Below, piece by piece: positions 1 to 9,460 of a stretch of 64,000 nt of DNA. Positions within the stretch are counted from its first letter, which is position 1, and every line of letters starts with the position of its first letter. The DNA lies in contig NC_080548.1 of NCBI RefSeq assembly GCF_028640845.1, positions 12,543,814 through 12,607,813 on the forward strand, given 5' to 3'. Under the pieces are notes generated by a model, which was not told the DNA's origin, ran no database searches, and saw nothing but the letters and a program-made list of their open reading frames with translations. The position numbers and the translations under genes were made by a program. This stretch comes from Ahaetulla prasina (Eukaryota; Chordata; Lepidosauria; Squamata; Colubridae).

Positions 1-129
1 CGTGGAAAAAGTACTCGGGATAAAAAAAAGCGGAGGGAAATCCTCGAAGGAAATTTGACCGATCGGTCCCCGATCCCGGGGCTTTGGCGAAGTTTTCCCA
101 AAGGACGCCGGAGGAGGGATTCAGCCCAG
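1..129 (+). other. NIPAL3: Probable NIPAL3 noncoding first exon (3' part)
   Basis: The stretch is CpG-containing and ends in a consensus splice donor (cag|gtgaga, exon end 129). It is the only such donor context upstream of the first coding exon at 12370 and lies on the same strand. No conserved coding is seen. The assignment to NIPAL3 is inferred from position and from the family having a noncoding leader exon; the transcription start would lie left of the window. Confidence 0.4.
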
Positions 130-217
130 GTGAGAAGAGAGGCAAGCCAGGTCATTTGTCAATGTTGCGGAAGGGTGGTTGTGTTATAGGTGCACGGGAA
201 CTTCGGAAGGACCTCGA

Positions 218-273
218 ATTATGGGATTGCAGGGGCGTAAAAAGAGAGGTGGGTTTTTGTTGTTGTTGTTGTT

Positions 274-320
<47 letters not shown>

Positions 321-735
321 TTGTTTGAATTTATATACCGCCCTATCTCCCAAAGGACTCAGGGCGGTTCACAGGCATATAAAACATCAATATACAAATT
401 AAAATAATCATTAAAAAACTTATTCTACTGCCCAATTAATTAAAAATAAAAATATAAATATTAAAATCAATTTAAAAACCCCTCTAAATTTAAAATCTAA
501 AAAACTAAGCCAGTTTTGGCTTTGGAAAATGCAAAAGGACAAACCAAAATTTGGAAAGAGAAATTAAGGGATTGCAGGGGTGTAAAAACAGAAGTGGGGT
601 TTTTTGGGCTTTGGAAAATGCAAAAGGACAAACAAAAAATTGGAAAGGGAAATTAAGGGATTGCAGGGGCGTAAAAAGAGAGGTAGGGGGTTTTTTGGCT
701 TTGGAAAATGCAAATGGACAAACAAAAAGTTGAAA
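218..735 (+). repeat. ~90-bp minisatellite, interrupted
   Basis: Three units are seen, with 'ggctttggaaaatg' at 518, 607 and 697 (periods 89 and 90). Part of an earlier unit ('attgcaggggcgtaaaaagag') lies at about 226-246. A simple repeat plus a LINE tail (about 250-512) separates that partial unit from the others, so the array predates the insertion. It lies just inside NIPAL3 intron 1. Short open frames here follow the repeat and are not genes. Confidence 0.75.
250..512 (-). mobile_element. L2-type LINE/SINE 3' tail with (TTTA)n
   Basis: A TTG and TTTA simple repeat (254-321) is followed by the reverse complement of the shared LINE/SINE 3' end (ccgccctatctcccaaaggactcagggcgg, recognisable over about 337-370). 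AT-rich sequence then runs to about 505. The same terminus is found in + orientation at 7390-7425 and 51670-51710. Confidence 0.6.
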
Positions 736-1293
736 AGAGGGGTAGCAAGGAGGAATAATAAAATTGGGGGCGCACAAGAAGAAAAATCAGTGATTTTTTT
801 TAACCCTGATTCTTAGAAAGAAAAAGTTGAGAGGAAGGGAGCTCTGATGGGAGTTTTTTAAATTGGGTGCATTGTGTTTTTGTAAAGGAGTATTCTAAAA
901 CTGCAGTTTTCAAATGCTTTGGTCTTGTCCACCCCCACCCTTTACAGTCTAAAAATGATCAGGAACCCAAAGAGATTATGTGGAGTTATAACTGTTCCTG
1001 TGTGTGATGTGTTGGAATTTAAAACTGAGAGATGTTAAGACGTTTCTTTATTTTACTTCACAGCCCCACCCCCCGAAATGGGAACTGCAGGGTTGAAAGT
1101 TGGGTACAGTATTGATATGGCATTGGCAGAGATGGCAAAACTGACCACTTTGATTAAAGAAAAGACTTTAGACTGATTTTATTTTTACTTGGAAAACCAC
1201 TTATGGGGCTTTTGTGAGAAAGGGACAGAAATGAAATGTTGTTTTGGGGTGTGATGGTTAGTATTACAGCCTTTTGTCTGAAATGGTATAGAG

Positions 1294-1602
1294 CCATGAT
1301 GGCGAACATAGTCATATCAGTGGGCACGCGAGCTCCGCTCCGGTGCGCATGCGTGTGCCTGCCAGCTGGTTTTCGGGCCTTCTGGGCCCGCCAGAAGTAG
1401 GGGAACAGGCTGTTTCCTGCCTCTGAAGGACCTTGGGAGGGTGTTACTGGGTGGGGAAGGCCCATTTTTCTCTCTCCCCAGTCTCCAGAGCCTTTCTAGG
1501 AGTCTGGAGAGGGTTGGCCTGTTTGCCAACTTCCAGTCCGGTCCGCGCCTCCCCCCCCCCCCCGCTCCTGGTACACAATGGCAAAAATATTAGCCATCAC
1601 TG
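1294..1602. mobile_element. hAT-type MITE, family E
   Basis: Ends are 'catgatggcgaac' and 'tagccatcactg', and the flanks carry near-identical 8-bp duplications (gtatagag 1286-1293; gtataggg 1603-1610). The GC-rich interior has long open frames on both strands that look incidental. A second copy is at 38869-39383. Between 800 and 1290 I see no gene. Confidence 0.65.
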
Positions 1603-1770
1603 GTATAGGGTCTCCTGCTTGAGCAGAGGGTTGGATAAGAAGATATATATATGATATATATCATATCAAAGTCAGATTTTTTTTTTCTATTTTTCTTTCT
1701 TTTTGGAACTTTATCTTTTTCTCTTGGTCTTCTACTTGTTAATAAGTTTTACGAATAAATAAACACATAC

Positions 1771-2188
1771 AGGTATCCTAATTTATGATTGTAAATCGAG
1801 CCTGGAATTTCCACCGTAAATCATAACGGACATAAGTCAAGGCACCTACATGACTGGATGTGATTTTATGACTATTTTTGCTGTGGTCATTAAGTGAGTG
1901 TGGTGGTTATTAAGTGAACAATAACAACAACCTCTAGCAGCTAGAGTGTAGCTGAACCTAACTCTAATATTAAGCAAATCAATGTATTCTTACGGGCACT
2001 TTTTGCTGGAAATCATCCAAAAGGCCAAAAATTGGCAAAAAATGTTACTAACTTAAGAACTGCAGTGAATCACTTAATGAGTGTGGCAAAAGCAGTCATA
2101 ACATGGGGCAAAATTCACTTAACAAATGACTCAGCAACAGAAATTGGGGTCTCTGATTGTGATCATAAGCCGAGGACTATCTGTAGGC
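1771..2188. mobile_element. T-family MITE (degenerate)
   Basis: This is a diverged copy of the family whose ends read 'gtagtcctcgacttac' and 'gtcgaggactacctgt'. The interior has the characteristic 'cacttaa..gtt' and 'ggcaaaattcacttaac' motifs. A TA-target mariner/Tigger-type origin is inferred from the ends and not proven. Confidence 0.55.
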
Positions 2189-2512
2189 TGTGGCCCAAGC
2201 ACCTTCAGAGAAGAAAAACCTCACCTGTCCTTACCAAATTACGTATGTTTACCCTTAAGATGTTTCTCTCCAAAACCTGTTTCCCTGCTGTTTTTGTCTC
2301 CTGACCCTGGTACTGTCCTCTTTCTGGAGCAAAACAAACAAATCTCTATTTTCAGCATGACCAAGTTTCGAGATAGCCATCAAATCTTCTCAACCATCTC
2401 TTCTTCCGGTTTAGCCAGTGCGTTCTAGACAAAGCAGATGCCAAGAACAGCAACTGGAAATTTCTGCCCTCCAATCGTGTCCGGCTAGATAAGGTTCAGC
2501 CATTCTCTAGAG

Positions 2513-2647
2513 CAGAAGTCTTCAAACTTGTCAGCTTTAAGACTTGTGGACTTCAACTCCCAGAATTCTCCAGCCAGCATAGCTGGCTGGAGAATTCTGG
2601 AAGTCGAAGTCCACAGGTCTTAAAGCTGACAAGTTTGAAGACTTCTG
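2513..2647. mobile_element. hAT-type MITE, family A
   Basis: This is a palindromic short element: the left arm (tcttcaaacttgtcagcttt..., with cttgtggacttcaactccc) is mirrored by the right arm. Flanks are imperfect 8-mers (ctctagag and ctgtagtg). It is the first of roughly twenty family A copies in the window. Confidence 0.75.
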
Positions 2648-2947
2648 CTGTAGTGACCCATGGAGGTTTTGCCCATAGGCAAATCCATCGGATTTGACCT
2701 GTGGTGGTCGTGCTAAAATCCTAATGCTGCTTTTATGATCCTGGGTTGGTTGGCTAGCTTAAATTCTTACCCTTCCAAAGGGAAATTGAACAGGAAACTA
2801 AATTGGGTGGCTTCAAGAGAGGAAAAAATAAATAACATGTTTTCCACATTTCTCTAACTTGGTTCTTTGGGAGAAGTTCTCTCCTCCCCCCACCCCCTTA
2901 ATATATCCTGGCCTCCTTCTCTCGAAGTATGCCTGTGGTGAGAAGTA

Positions 2948-3558
2948 CAGATATTCCTTGACTTATGACCATTGGTTAAACCAGGGGTCCCCCCCCCAAC
3001 CCCCGGTCCGTGGACCGGCACGAGACACAGCATACCAGAAACCGGGCCGCACAAACGAGTGAAGCCCCATCCACAAGAAGGAGGGTACCACGTGCAATCA
3101 TGATCCCTCCTGTCTGTGGAAAAACCCCTCTCTACGGAAATGGTCCCTGGTTCCCAAAAGATTGGGGGGGGGGGGCTGGGTTAAATGATGGTTCAAATTA
3201 CAAGAGTGCTAGAAAATGTGATTTACGACCAGTTCTCAAAGTTACAGCTACCCACATGGTTGCGATCTGGGCTTTTCACAACCCACTCACATTTGTGAGA
3301 CTTCCCGTGTCCCGCAATCAGGTGATTGTCATTTGTGATTTTCCCAGCCAGCTTTTGATAAAGTCAGTCAGCGGGGGAAGGGAATGTTACAAATGGTGAT
3401 CATGTGAGGACTTGCTTAGCGGCGTGGCGATTTGCTTAACGACCATGGCAAAAAAGTTTTTAGAATGCGGTGCAGTCCAGGTGATGTCTCATTTAATGAC
3501 CATGTTGCTTAACCATGACTTTTCTGATCCGAATTATAGACATAAGTTGAGGGCTATC
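2948..3558. mobile_element. T-family MITE, interrupted by a hAT element
   Basis: It begins 'attccttgacttatgacc' and ends 'cataagttgagggctatct'. The interior matches other T copies once the insertion at 2982-3178 is removed. Confidence 0.6.
2982..3178. mobile_element. hAT-type element nested in T MITE
   Basis: It starts 'caggggtcc', contains 'ggtccgtggaccgg', and is flanked by the 8-bp near-duplication ggttaaac (2974-2981) and ggttaaat (3179-3186). It belongs to a different family from A, B, D and E. Confidence 0.65.
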
Positions 3559-3992
3559 TATAATAATAGTTGCAATGTATGGCTGTGAAAGTTGGACCAT
3601 AAGAAAGGCTGAGTATCAAAGAATTGAGGCCTTTGACCTCTGTTGCTGGAGAAGACTCCTGTGAGTCCCTTGGACTGCAAGGCGATCAAACTGGTCAGTC
3701 CTAGAGGAGATCAACCCTGACTGCTCTTTAGAAGGCCAGATTCTGAAGATGAAACTCAAATACTTTGGCCACCTAATGAGAAGGAAGGACTCATTGGAGA
3801 AGAGTCTAATGTTGGGAACGATTGAGGGCAAAAGAAGAAAGGGACGACAGAGAACGAGGTGGCTGGATGGAGTCACTGAAGCAGTAGACATGAGCTTAAA
3901 TGGACTTCAGAGGATGGTAGGGGACAGGAAGGCCTGAAGGAACATTGTCCATGGGGTCACGATGGGTCAGACACAACTTCGCAACTAACAAC
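3545..3992 (+). mobile_element. BovB (RTE-clade) LINE, 3' fragment
   Basis: The translated sequence has the C-terminal BovB reverse transcriptase signature: 'MYGCESWT'-like, 'LKMKLKYFGHLMRRKDSLEK', 'GKRRKGRQRTRWLDGVTEA'. It ends in the BovB terminus 'cgcaactaacaacaac'. The 5' part is truncated and the frame is broken by a stop near 3661. Related fragments are at 9461-11172 (-) and 49870-50370 (+). BovB is a LINE long known to have moved horizontally into squamates. Confidence 0.85.
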
Positions 3993-4055
3993 AACATCTA
4001 TAATGAAAGTTGCAGCTCAGGAAAATCAGGAGGCAGCTGGTAGCCTTCTCACTGC

Positions 4056-4195
4056 CTTTGTTTTATTTTGCTTTATTTTATTTTACTTTATTTTTCATTT
4101 TATTTTTTATTTTAATCTTATTATTTGTATTTTATTATTTTTATTTTATTTTGTTTTATTTTTTTATTTTATTTTATTTTATTGTTGTTTTATTA
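4056..4195. repeat. (TTTTA)n-rich simple repeat
   Basis: About 140 bases of T-rich TTTTA and TTTAT units with interruptions. Hydrophobic open frames here are products of the repeat. Confidence 0.85.
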
Positions 4196-4659
4196 AATTT
4201 ATTGGACAGCTATCTTACCACAGAGTAACTGTGGGGGGCCTTACCGTGACTATTGTAGTCAAGTCTAGCGTTTGAAAACAGGATGTTTAATGGGAGAGGA
4301 CACCGTGCTGCCTTGGATCTAGCGGGATTACAAGGTAGCAACTGAAGCTCCAGGGAAGGACCAAACACCTGTTTATCCTGCAGCCCGGCCTGCTGCACTG
4401 CTATAACTGAGAAAGGGCTGTGGTGGAAGATGAGGAGAGAAGACACAACTTCACTCTCGCATCTGAGATGTAGACCTACAAGCACATTTTCATTTAAACA
4501 TACGTGCGAAGGACGTTGGGGGGACCAGCAAAGAGATGGTGGTGCCTAGGGAATGGTCAGATACGAGACGGCATGGCCCAGGGCTGCATAATGAGCAGAC
4601 CAACTGGCTCAGAAGACACCTTCCCTAGTTTCTCACGCTGTAAAGGCGACAGCATGACA

Positions 4660-5354
4660 CAGGTAAATCGGTCCTCAAGTTACAACTGTTTGTTTAGTGA
4701 CTATTCAAAGTCACAACAGCACTGAAAAAAGTTAGTTACGACCTTTTCCCCCCCACACTTATGACCATTGCAGCATCCCCCCCACCCCCTCCATGGTCAC
4801 CTGATCAAAATTCGGCGTCTTGATAACTGGCATGTATTTATGACGGTTGCAGGGTCCTAGGGGTCATCTCATCACTTTTTGCGGCCTTCTGACAAGCAAA
4901 GACAATGAGGAAGGCAGATTCACTTAATATTACTAACTTAATAACTATTAGTAGGAAACTTAACAATTTTGGCAAGAAACGTAAAATGGGGGCAAAACCA
5001 GTGGTGGGATTCAAAAAAATTTTTTACTACCGGTTCTGTGGGCGTGGCTTGGTAAACATGGCAGGGGAAGGATACTGTAAAATCTCCATTCCCACCTCAC
5101 TCCAGGGGAAGGCTATTGCAAAATCCCCCATTTCCTCCCTATCAGCTGGGACTTGGGAGGCAGAGAATAGATGGGGGCGGGGCCAGTCAGAAGTGGTATT
5201 TACTGGTTCTCCGAAATACTCAAAATTTCCGCTACCGGTTCTCCAGAACTGGTCAGAACCTGCTGAATTGCACCTCTGGGCAAAAGTCAACAACTGTCTT
5301 ATTTAGCAACCCATTTTAGGCTCAAATGTGGTCATGAGTCAAGGACTGGCTCTA
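4660..5354. mobile_element. T-family MITE, interrupted by B MITE
   Basis: The left end is 'ggtcctcaagttacaactg' and the right end is 'catgagtcaaggactgg'. The interior has the usual T motifs and resumes after the B element at 4999-5278. Confidence 0.6.
4999..5278. mobile_element. hAT-type MITE, family B, nested in T
   Basis: It starts 'cagtggtgggattc', carries 'ctaccggttctgtgggcgtg' on the left and 'ctaccggttctccagaact' on the right, and ends 'cacctctg'. The target duplication ggcaaaac (4991-4998) / ggcaaaag (5279-5286) differs at one base. Confidence 0.75.
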
Positions 5355-5474
5355 CAAGGCTCTGTTAATACAACTTTACAATAAAGTAGAATTAGCTTTT
5401 TTTCCTCTCTACCTGTTGAGGCTGATACCAATCTTGTAAGTCTAAAAGCATAATTCTCCCACTGTCACATATAC

Positions 5475-5570
5475 CAGAGGTCTCCAACCTTGGCAACTTT
5501 AAGACTTGTGGACCAACTCCTAGAATCCCTCAGCCACAAGTCTTAAAATTGCCAAGGTTGGAGACCCTTG
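5475..5570. mobile_element. hAT-type MITE, family A
   Basis: Palindromic element with 'caaccttggcaactttaag' arms. Flanks are acatatac and acttatac (7 of 8 identical). Confidence 0.75.
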
Positions 5571-6157
5571 ACTTATACAGCCTAATACCTTAGGGAGGTT
5601 TCTCCTGAGCCAAAATGGAGTAATGGAGAAGGTGCTGGACTAGGAACGAGAAGATCTGCATTTAAATCCATTCTCAGCCCTGGAAGTCCACTGGCCAACT
5701 TTGGGTCATTTCATCCCAACTTAACCTGCCCCACTGCTTTGCTCTATGGAAATTTGTGGAAGGAGTGATACAAATAATAGAACAGAACAGAACAGAATAG
5801 AATTCTTTATTGGCAAAGTGTGATTGGACACACAAGGAATTTGTCTTTGGTGCATATGCTCTCAGTGTACATAAAAAGACAAGATACATTGGTCAAGAAT
5901 CATAAGGTACAACACTTAATGACAGTCATAGGGTACAAATAAGCAATCAGGAAACAATATCAATATAAATCATAAGGATACAAGCAACAAAGTTACAGTC
6001 ATACAGTCATAAGTGAAAGGAGATGGGTGATGGGAACGATGAGAAGATTAATAGTAGTGCAGATTTAGTAAGTAGTTTGACAGTGTTGAGGGAATTATTT
6101 GTTTAGCACAGTGATGGCGTTCGGGAAGAAACTGTTCTTGTGTCTAGTTGTTCTAGA

Positions 6158-7072
6158 TAATAATTCCCACAATTTGACCAGTGTACAATACAATCACTTA
6201 TACAACAATTGATCCTACACTCAAATTATGCTCAGTCCGGGCTACTCGACCGCCACTCCCTCCCTTAATCCTTTCTACCCTTCTCATCCTTCTTCGACTT
6301 TCCCCACCATCCTTCTCCTCGCTTTCCTACTTCCCCTCCTCTTTCCCACTTCTCACTACCATCCTTTCTAACCCTCTATCTTCTCCTCCTTCTCCTCCTC
6401 CTATCCTTTCTTCTCCCTCCCTTCTTTCCTACCTACCTACCTACCTACCTACCTACCTACTTTCTTCCTTCTTTACTCCTCTTTCCTTACCCTTTCCCTT
6501 CGGGAGTGGTTACCGAGCAGCCCCAACTTTACACCATTCCAACTTGTTTAATTCTACCCTTATTTCTGTACAATGGCAATCAATCAATTTATAATCTTCC
6601 CTTCCCCCCATTTCCCCTTCCCCGAGACTTCCCAGAACAGAATACAGGGTATTGTAACTAACAAACATAATCTAAAATATAACATAAAACATATTCCATT
6701 TCACACCATCACACCATCACACTATCAATTCCCTTCTTTCTTAAACTCTAATACATAGCAATTCCTAACTTCACTCAAAAACTAATTGATATTTTTTAAT
6801 CTGATACCTATTTTGAATATAATCAATCCACTTTCTCCATTCCAAAATATATTTTTCTTGTGTACAGTCTTTCAAATAGGCAGAAATTTTTGCCATTTCT
6901 GCTAAATTTGATACTTTACTAATCCATTCTCCAATTGTAGGTAAGTCTTCTTTCTTCCAATATTGTGCAATCAATAGTCTTGCCGCAGTTATTAAATTCA
7001 AAATCAGTTTTGTCTCTATAACAGTGCAATCTGGAATTATTCCTAATAAAAAGAACTGTGGAACAAACTTAA
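6158..7072 (-). mobile_element. L1 LINE 3' end nested in CR1
   Basis: A 14-bp target duplication (tctagttgttctag at 6144-6157 and 7073-7086) brackets the insert. The minus strand of 6771-7001 encodes an L1 ORF2 C-terminus with 'LITAARLLIAQYWKKEDLPT' followed by W/F-rich motifs. The left two thirds is a pyrimidine-rich 3' untranslated region (a polypurine tract on the L1 sense strand), including (CTAC)n at about 6430-6460. The element is 5'-truncated and inactive. Confidence 0.8.
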
Positions 7073-7239
7073 TCTAGTTGTTCTAGTGTGCAGTGCTCTA
7101 TAGCGTCGTTTTGAGGTAGGAGTTGAAACAATTTATGTCCAGGATGCGAGGGATCTGCAAATATTTTCACAGCCCTTTTTTTGACTCGTGCAGTATACAG
7201 GTCCTCAATGGAAGGCAGGTTGGTAGCCATTAGTTTTAA

Positions 7240-7460
7240 GGCAGGTTGGTAGCCTAATAGTTTTAATGGGGTTTTTAATGGAGTTTAACTTAAGTTTTTA
7301 GTTTTTTATTGAATTTTAGCTGTTAGCCAAATTGAATAAGTCTTTTAATAATGTTCTTAATTTTTATATTCCTGTTTTATTCGGCTGTAAACCACCCTGA
7401 GTCCTTTGGGAGAAGGGTGGTATATAAATCAAAACAATAAATAAAATAAACAATAAATAA
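7240..7460 (+). mobile_element. L2-type LINE 3' tail
   Basis: It ends 'ccaccctgagtcctttggga' followed by 'gaagggtggtatataaat' and an (AAATA)n tail. The CR1 sequence resumes directly to the right ('ttttttctgcag'). A local duplication of 'ggcaggttggtagcc' marks the left edge. Confidence 0.65.
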
Positions 7461-8121
7461 ATAAAATTGTTTTTTCTGCAGTTCTGATTATCCTCTGAAG
7501 TCTTGTGTCTGTTTTGTTGGGTTGCAGAACCAAACCAGACAGTTATAGAGGTGCAGATGACAGACTCAATAATTCCTCTGTAGAACTGGATCAGCAGCTC
7601 CTTGGGCAGTTTATATATCTATGTACATATATCTACGTACGTTCTGCATCCAGATAGACAGGACAGCTAATTATTTTGGAAAGCCACGATCTTGTAGTGG
7701 GCTAGACACGAGGGCACCAAGATTGAAGCCGACTCTCAGCCTTGGAAGTGATTTTGGGCCAGTTCCCTCTCAGCCTAAGTGTTACTGTGGTGCATTGGTG
7801 AAGGTGCTGGAGTGAAGGGCACGGAGACCCGGGTTCTGATTCAGCCATGGAGGTTTCCTATAGATCTTAGGCCTAGTCCTTCTCTTTCAGTCCAACTACT
7901 TTCTCAGGATTGTTATTGCGGTGAAAAAGACAAGTAGCCCTCAACTTGGGACTGGAATTTCCTTTGCTAAGCAAGGCGGTAGTTAAGTGAATACCCCCTG
8001 GTTTTAGAAACTTTTCTTGCCATGGATGTGAATCACATGGTTGTTGTTAAGCAAATTGAGTTTCCCCCATAGACTTAGCTTGTTGGGAGCTGGCTGGCTG
8101 GTGATCACATGACCCTGGGAT

Positions 8122-8800
8122 CAATGGTGAAATGTAAAATTTGTTACTACCAGTTCTGTGGCTGTGGCTTGGTGGGGGGGTAATGTGACTGGGTGGGCGT
8201 GGCCAACTTTTTTTTCTTTACTTTTAAAAGCATTTTTTTTTACAACCTCTTTGGCCAAAGAGGTGTTGTTGTTTTTTATTTGAATTTATATCCCGCCCTT
8301 CTCCGAAGACTCAGGGCGGCTTACATTGTGTAAGGCAATAGTCTCATCCTATTTGTATATTTATATACAAAGTCAGCTTATTGCCCCCCCAACAATCTGG
8401 GTCCTCATTTTACCTACCTTATAAAGGATGAAAGACTGAGTCAACCTTGGGCCTGGTGGGACTCGAGCCTGCAGTAATTGTAATTGCAGGCAGCTGTGTG
8501 TTAATAACAGGCTGCATTAGCAGCCTGAGCCACTTCCCAGCCCTGGGAATGCTTTTAAAAGGTTCTGATGATCCCAGCTGAGCCACGTGATCATCAGAGG
8601 TTTTTTTTTTTACTTTTAAAAGCATTTTAAAGCCGAAGAAAAGGTGCTTTTAAAAGTAAAAAAAAAAAAACCTCTGATGATCGCACGGCTCAGCTGGGCA
8701 TGGGTGTGGGGGGGATTTTTGCTACTGGTTCTCCGAACCACCTGCCATCATTGCTACCAGATTGGGCAATCTGGTCCGAACCAGGAACATTTCACCTCTG
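8122..8800. mobile_element. hAT-type MITE, family B, with hairpins and an inner SINE
   Basis: Ends are 'caatggtgaaatg' and 'catttcacctctg'. The 8-bp target duplication is perfect (cctgggat at 8114-8121 and 8801-8808). The interior has inverted 'ttttaaaagcatttt' blocks like those at 16626-16930. Confidence 0.8.
8262..8560 (-). mobile_element. tRNA-derived SINE (S1)
   Basis: Read on the minus strand there is a degraded tRNA-like head, then 'aaggttgactcag', then the shared 3' end with 'cagggcgg' and 'gggcgggatataaa'. Better preserved copies are at 38090 and 40879. Confidence 0.7.
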
Positions 8801-9274
8801 CCTGGGATGCTGCTGGTAAATACATACTGGTTGCCAAGCGTGTGGGTTCTGATCATGTGACCACCAGGATGCTGTGGCTTGTGTGAGGACCAGTTGCAAG
8901 TCATTTTTTTTCCCCAGTAAGGTTGTAACTTCAAATGGTCACTAAATAAATGGTTGTAAGTCAAGGACCACCTGTAGTAGGAGACAGTATGCCACTTCCA
9001 GAGGCTGCACCAAAAGTGGGATGTAAATATGAAACTTTGATTCATATTTAATGGACTTCCATACTCTTTCAAAGCTCTCTGACAATCCGTCTGGGAATGT
9101 CACCTCATGACAAATAACATTGGTGCATTTTTATTTATTAGATTTATATGCGGCCCATCTCACTGTCAAGCAACTCCAGGAGGCTTATAGCATCATAAAA
9201 CATAATATAAAAATATTCAAGGGTTACAAACATTAAGCATTAAAGAGAAACTGGATAAAAAAGGACCAGTACCG

Positions 9275-9455
9275 ATCAAGGAGAATATTTGTAGCTCAGG
9301 GTTGAAATGAGAGGGATCCTTGGTGCTCTCAAGACATTTCATTACCCAACTAGGTGAGTCATGAGTGCTCATTAGCAATGCACTGATAATGTTACCTAGT
9401 CAGGTAATGAAACATCTACAAGAAAACAGCCAACCTCAGAGAGCACCAACGATTT
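9275..9455. repeat. Interspersed inverted-repeat element
   Basis: The left part 'gaatatttgtagctcagg...ttggtgctctc' is mirrored by the right part 'gagagcaccaacg'. Related pieces occur at 15985-16060, 17530-17650, 38455-38540 and 38755-38850. I do not recognise the family. Confidence 0.45.
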
Positions 9456-9460
9456 CTCAG

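Larger units (their letters stand above)
5775..7615 (-). mobile_element. CR1-like LINE 3' region with AATAG-type tail, interrupted twice
   Basis: On the minus strand this is the 3' part of a CR1-like LINE. Coding remnants lie at 7490-7610 and 7087-7240, then the 3' untranslated part at 5806-6157, ending in a short 'aacagaacagaatagaa' tail at 5778-5805. It is interrupted by an L1 piece (6158-7072, with target duplication) and an L2-type tail (about 7240-7460). The coding part matches the cleaner copy at 9513-10240. Confidence 0.75.
7930..8976. mobile_element. T-family MITE, interrupted by B MITE and SINE
   Basis: The left end is 'gtagccctcaacttgg' and the right end is 'gtaagtcaaggaccacctgt'. 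The T sequence breaks at 8121 and resumes at 8801 ('cctgggatgctgctgg'). Confidence 0.65.

Noticed and set aside
6181..6594. 137-residue Ser/Pro/Leu-rich open frame
   Set aside because: It is a translation of the pyrimidine tract in an L1 3' end.
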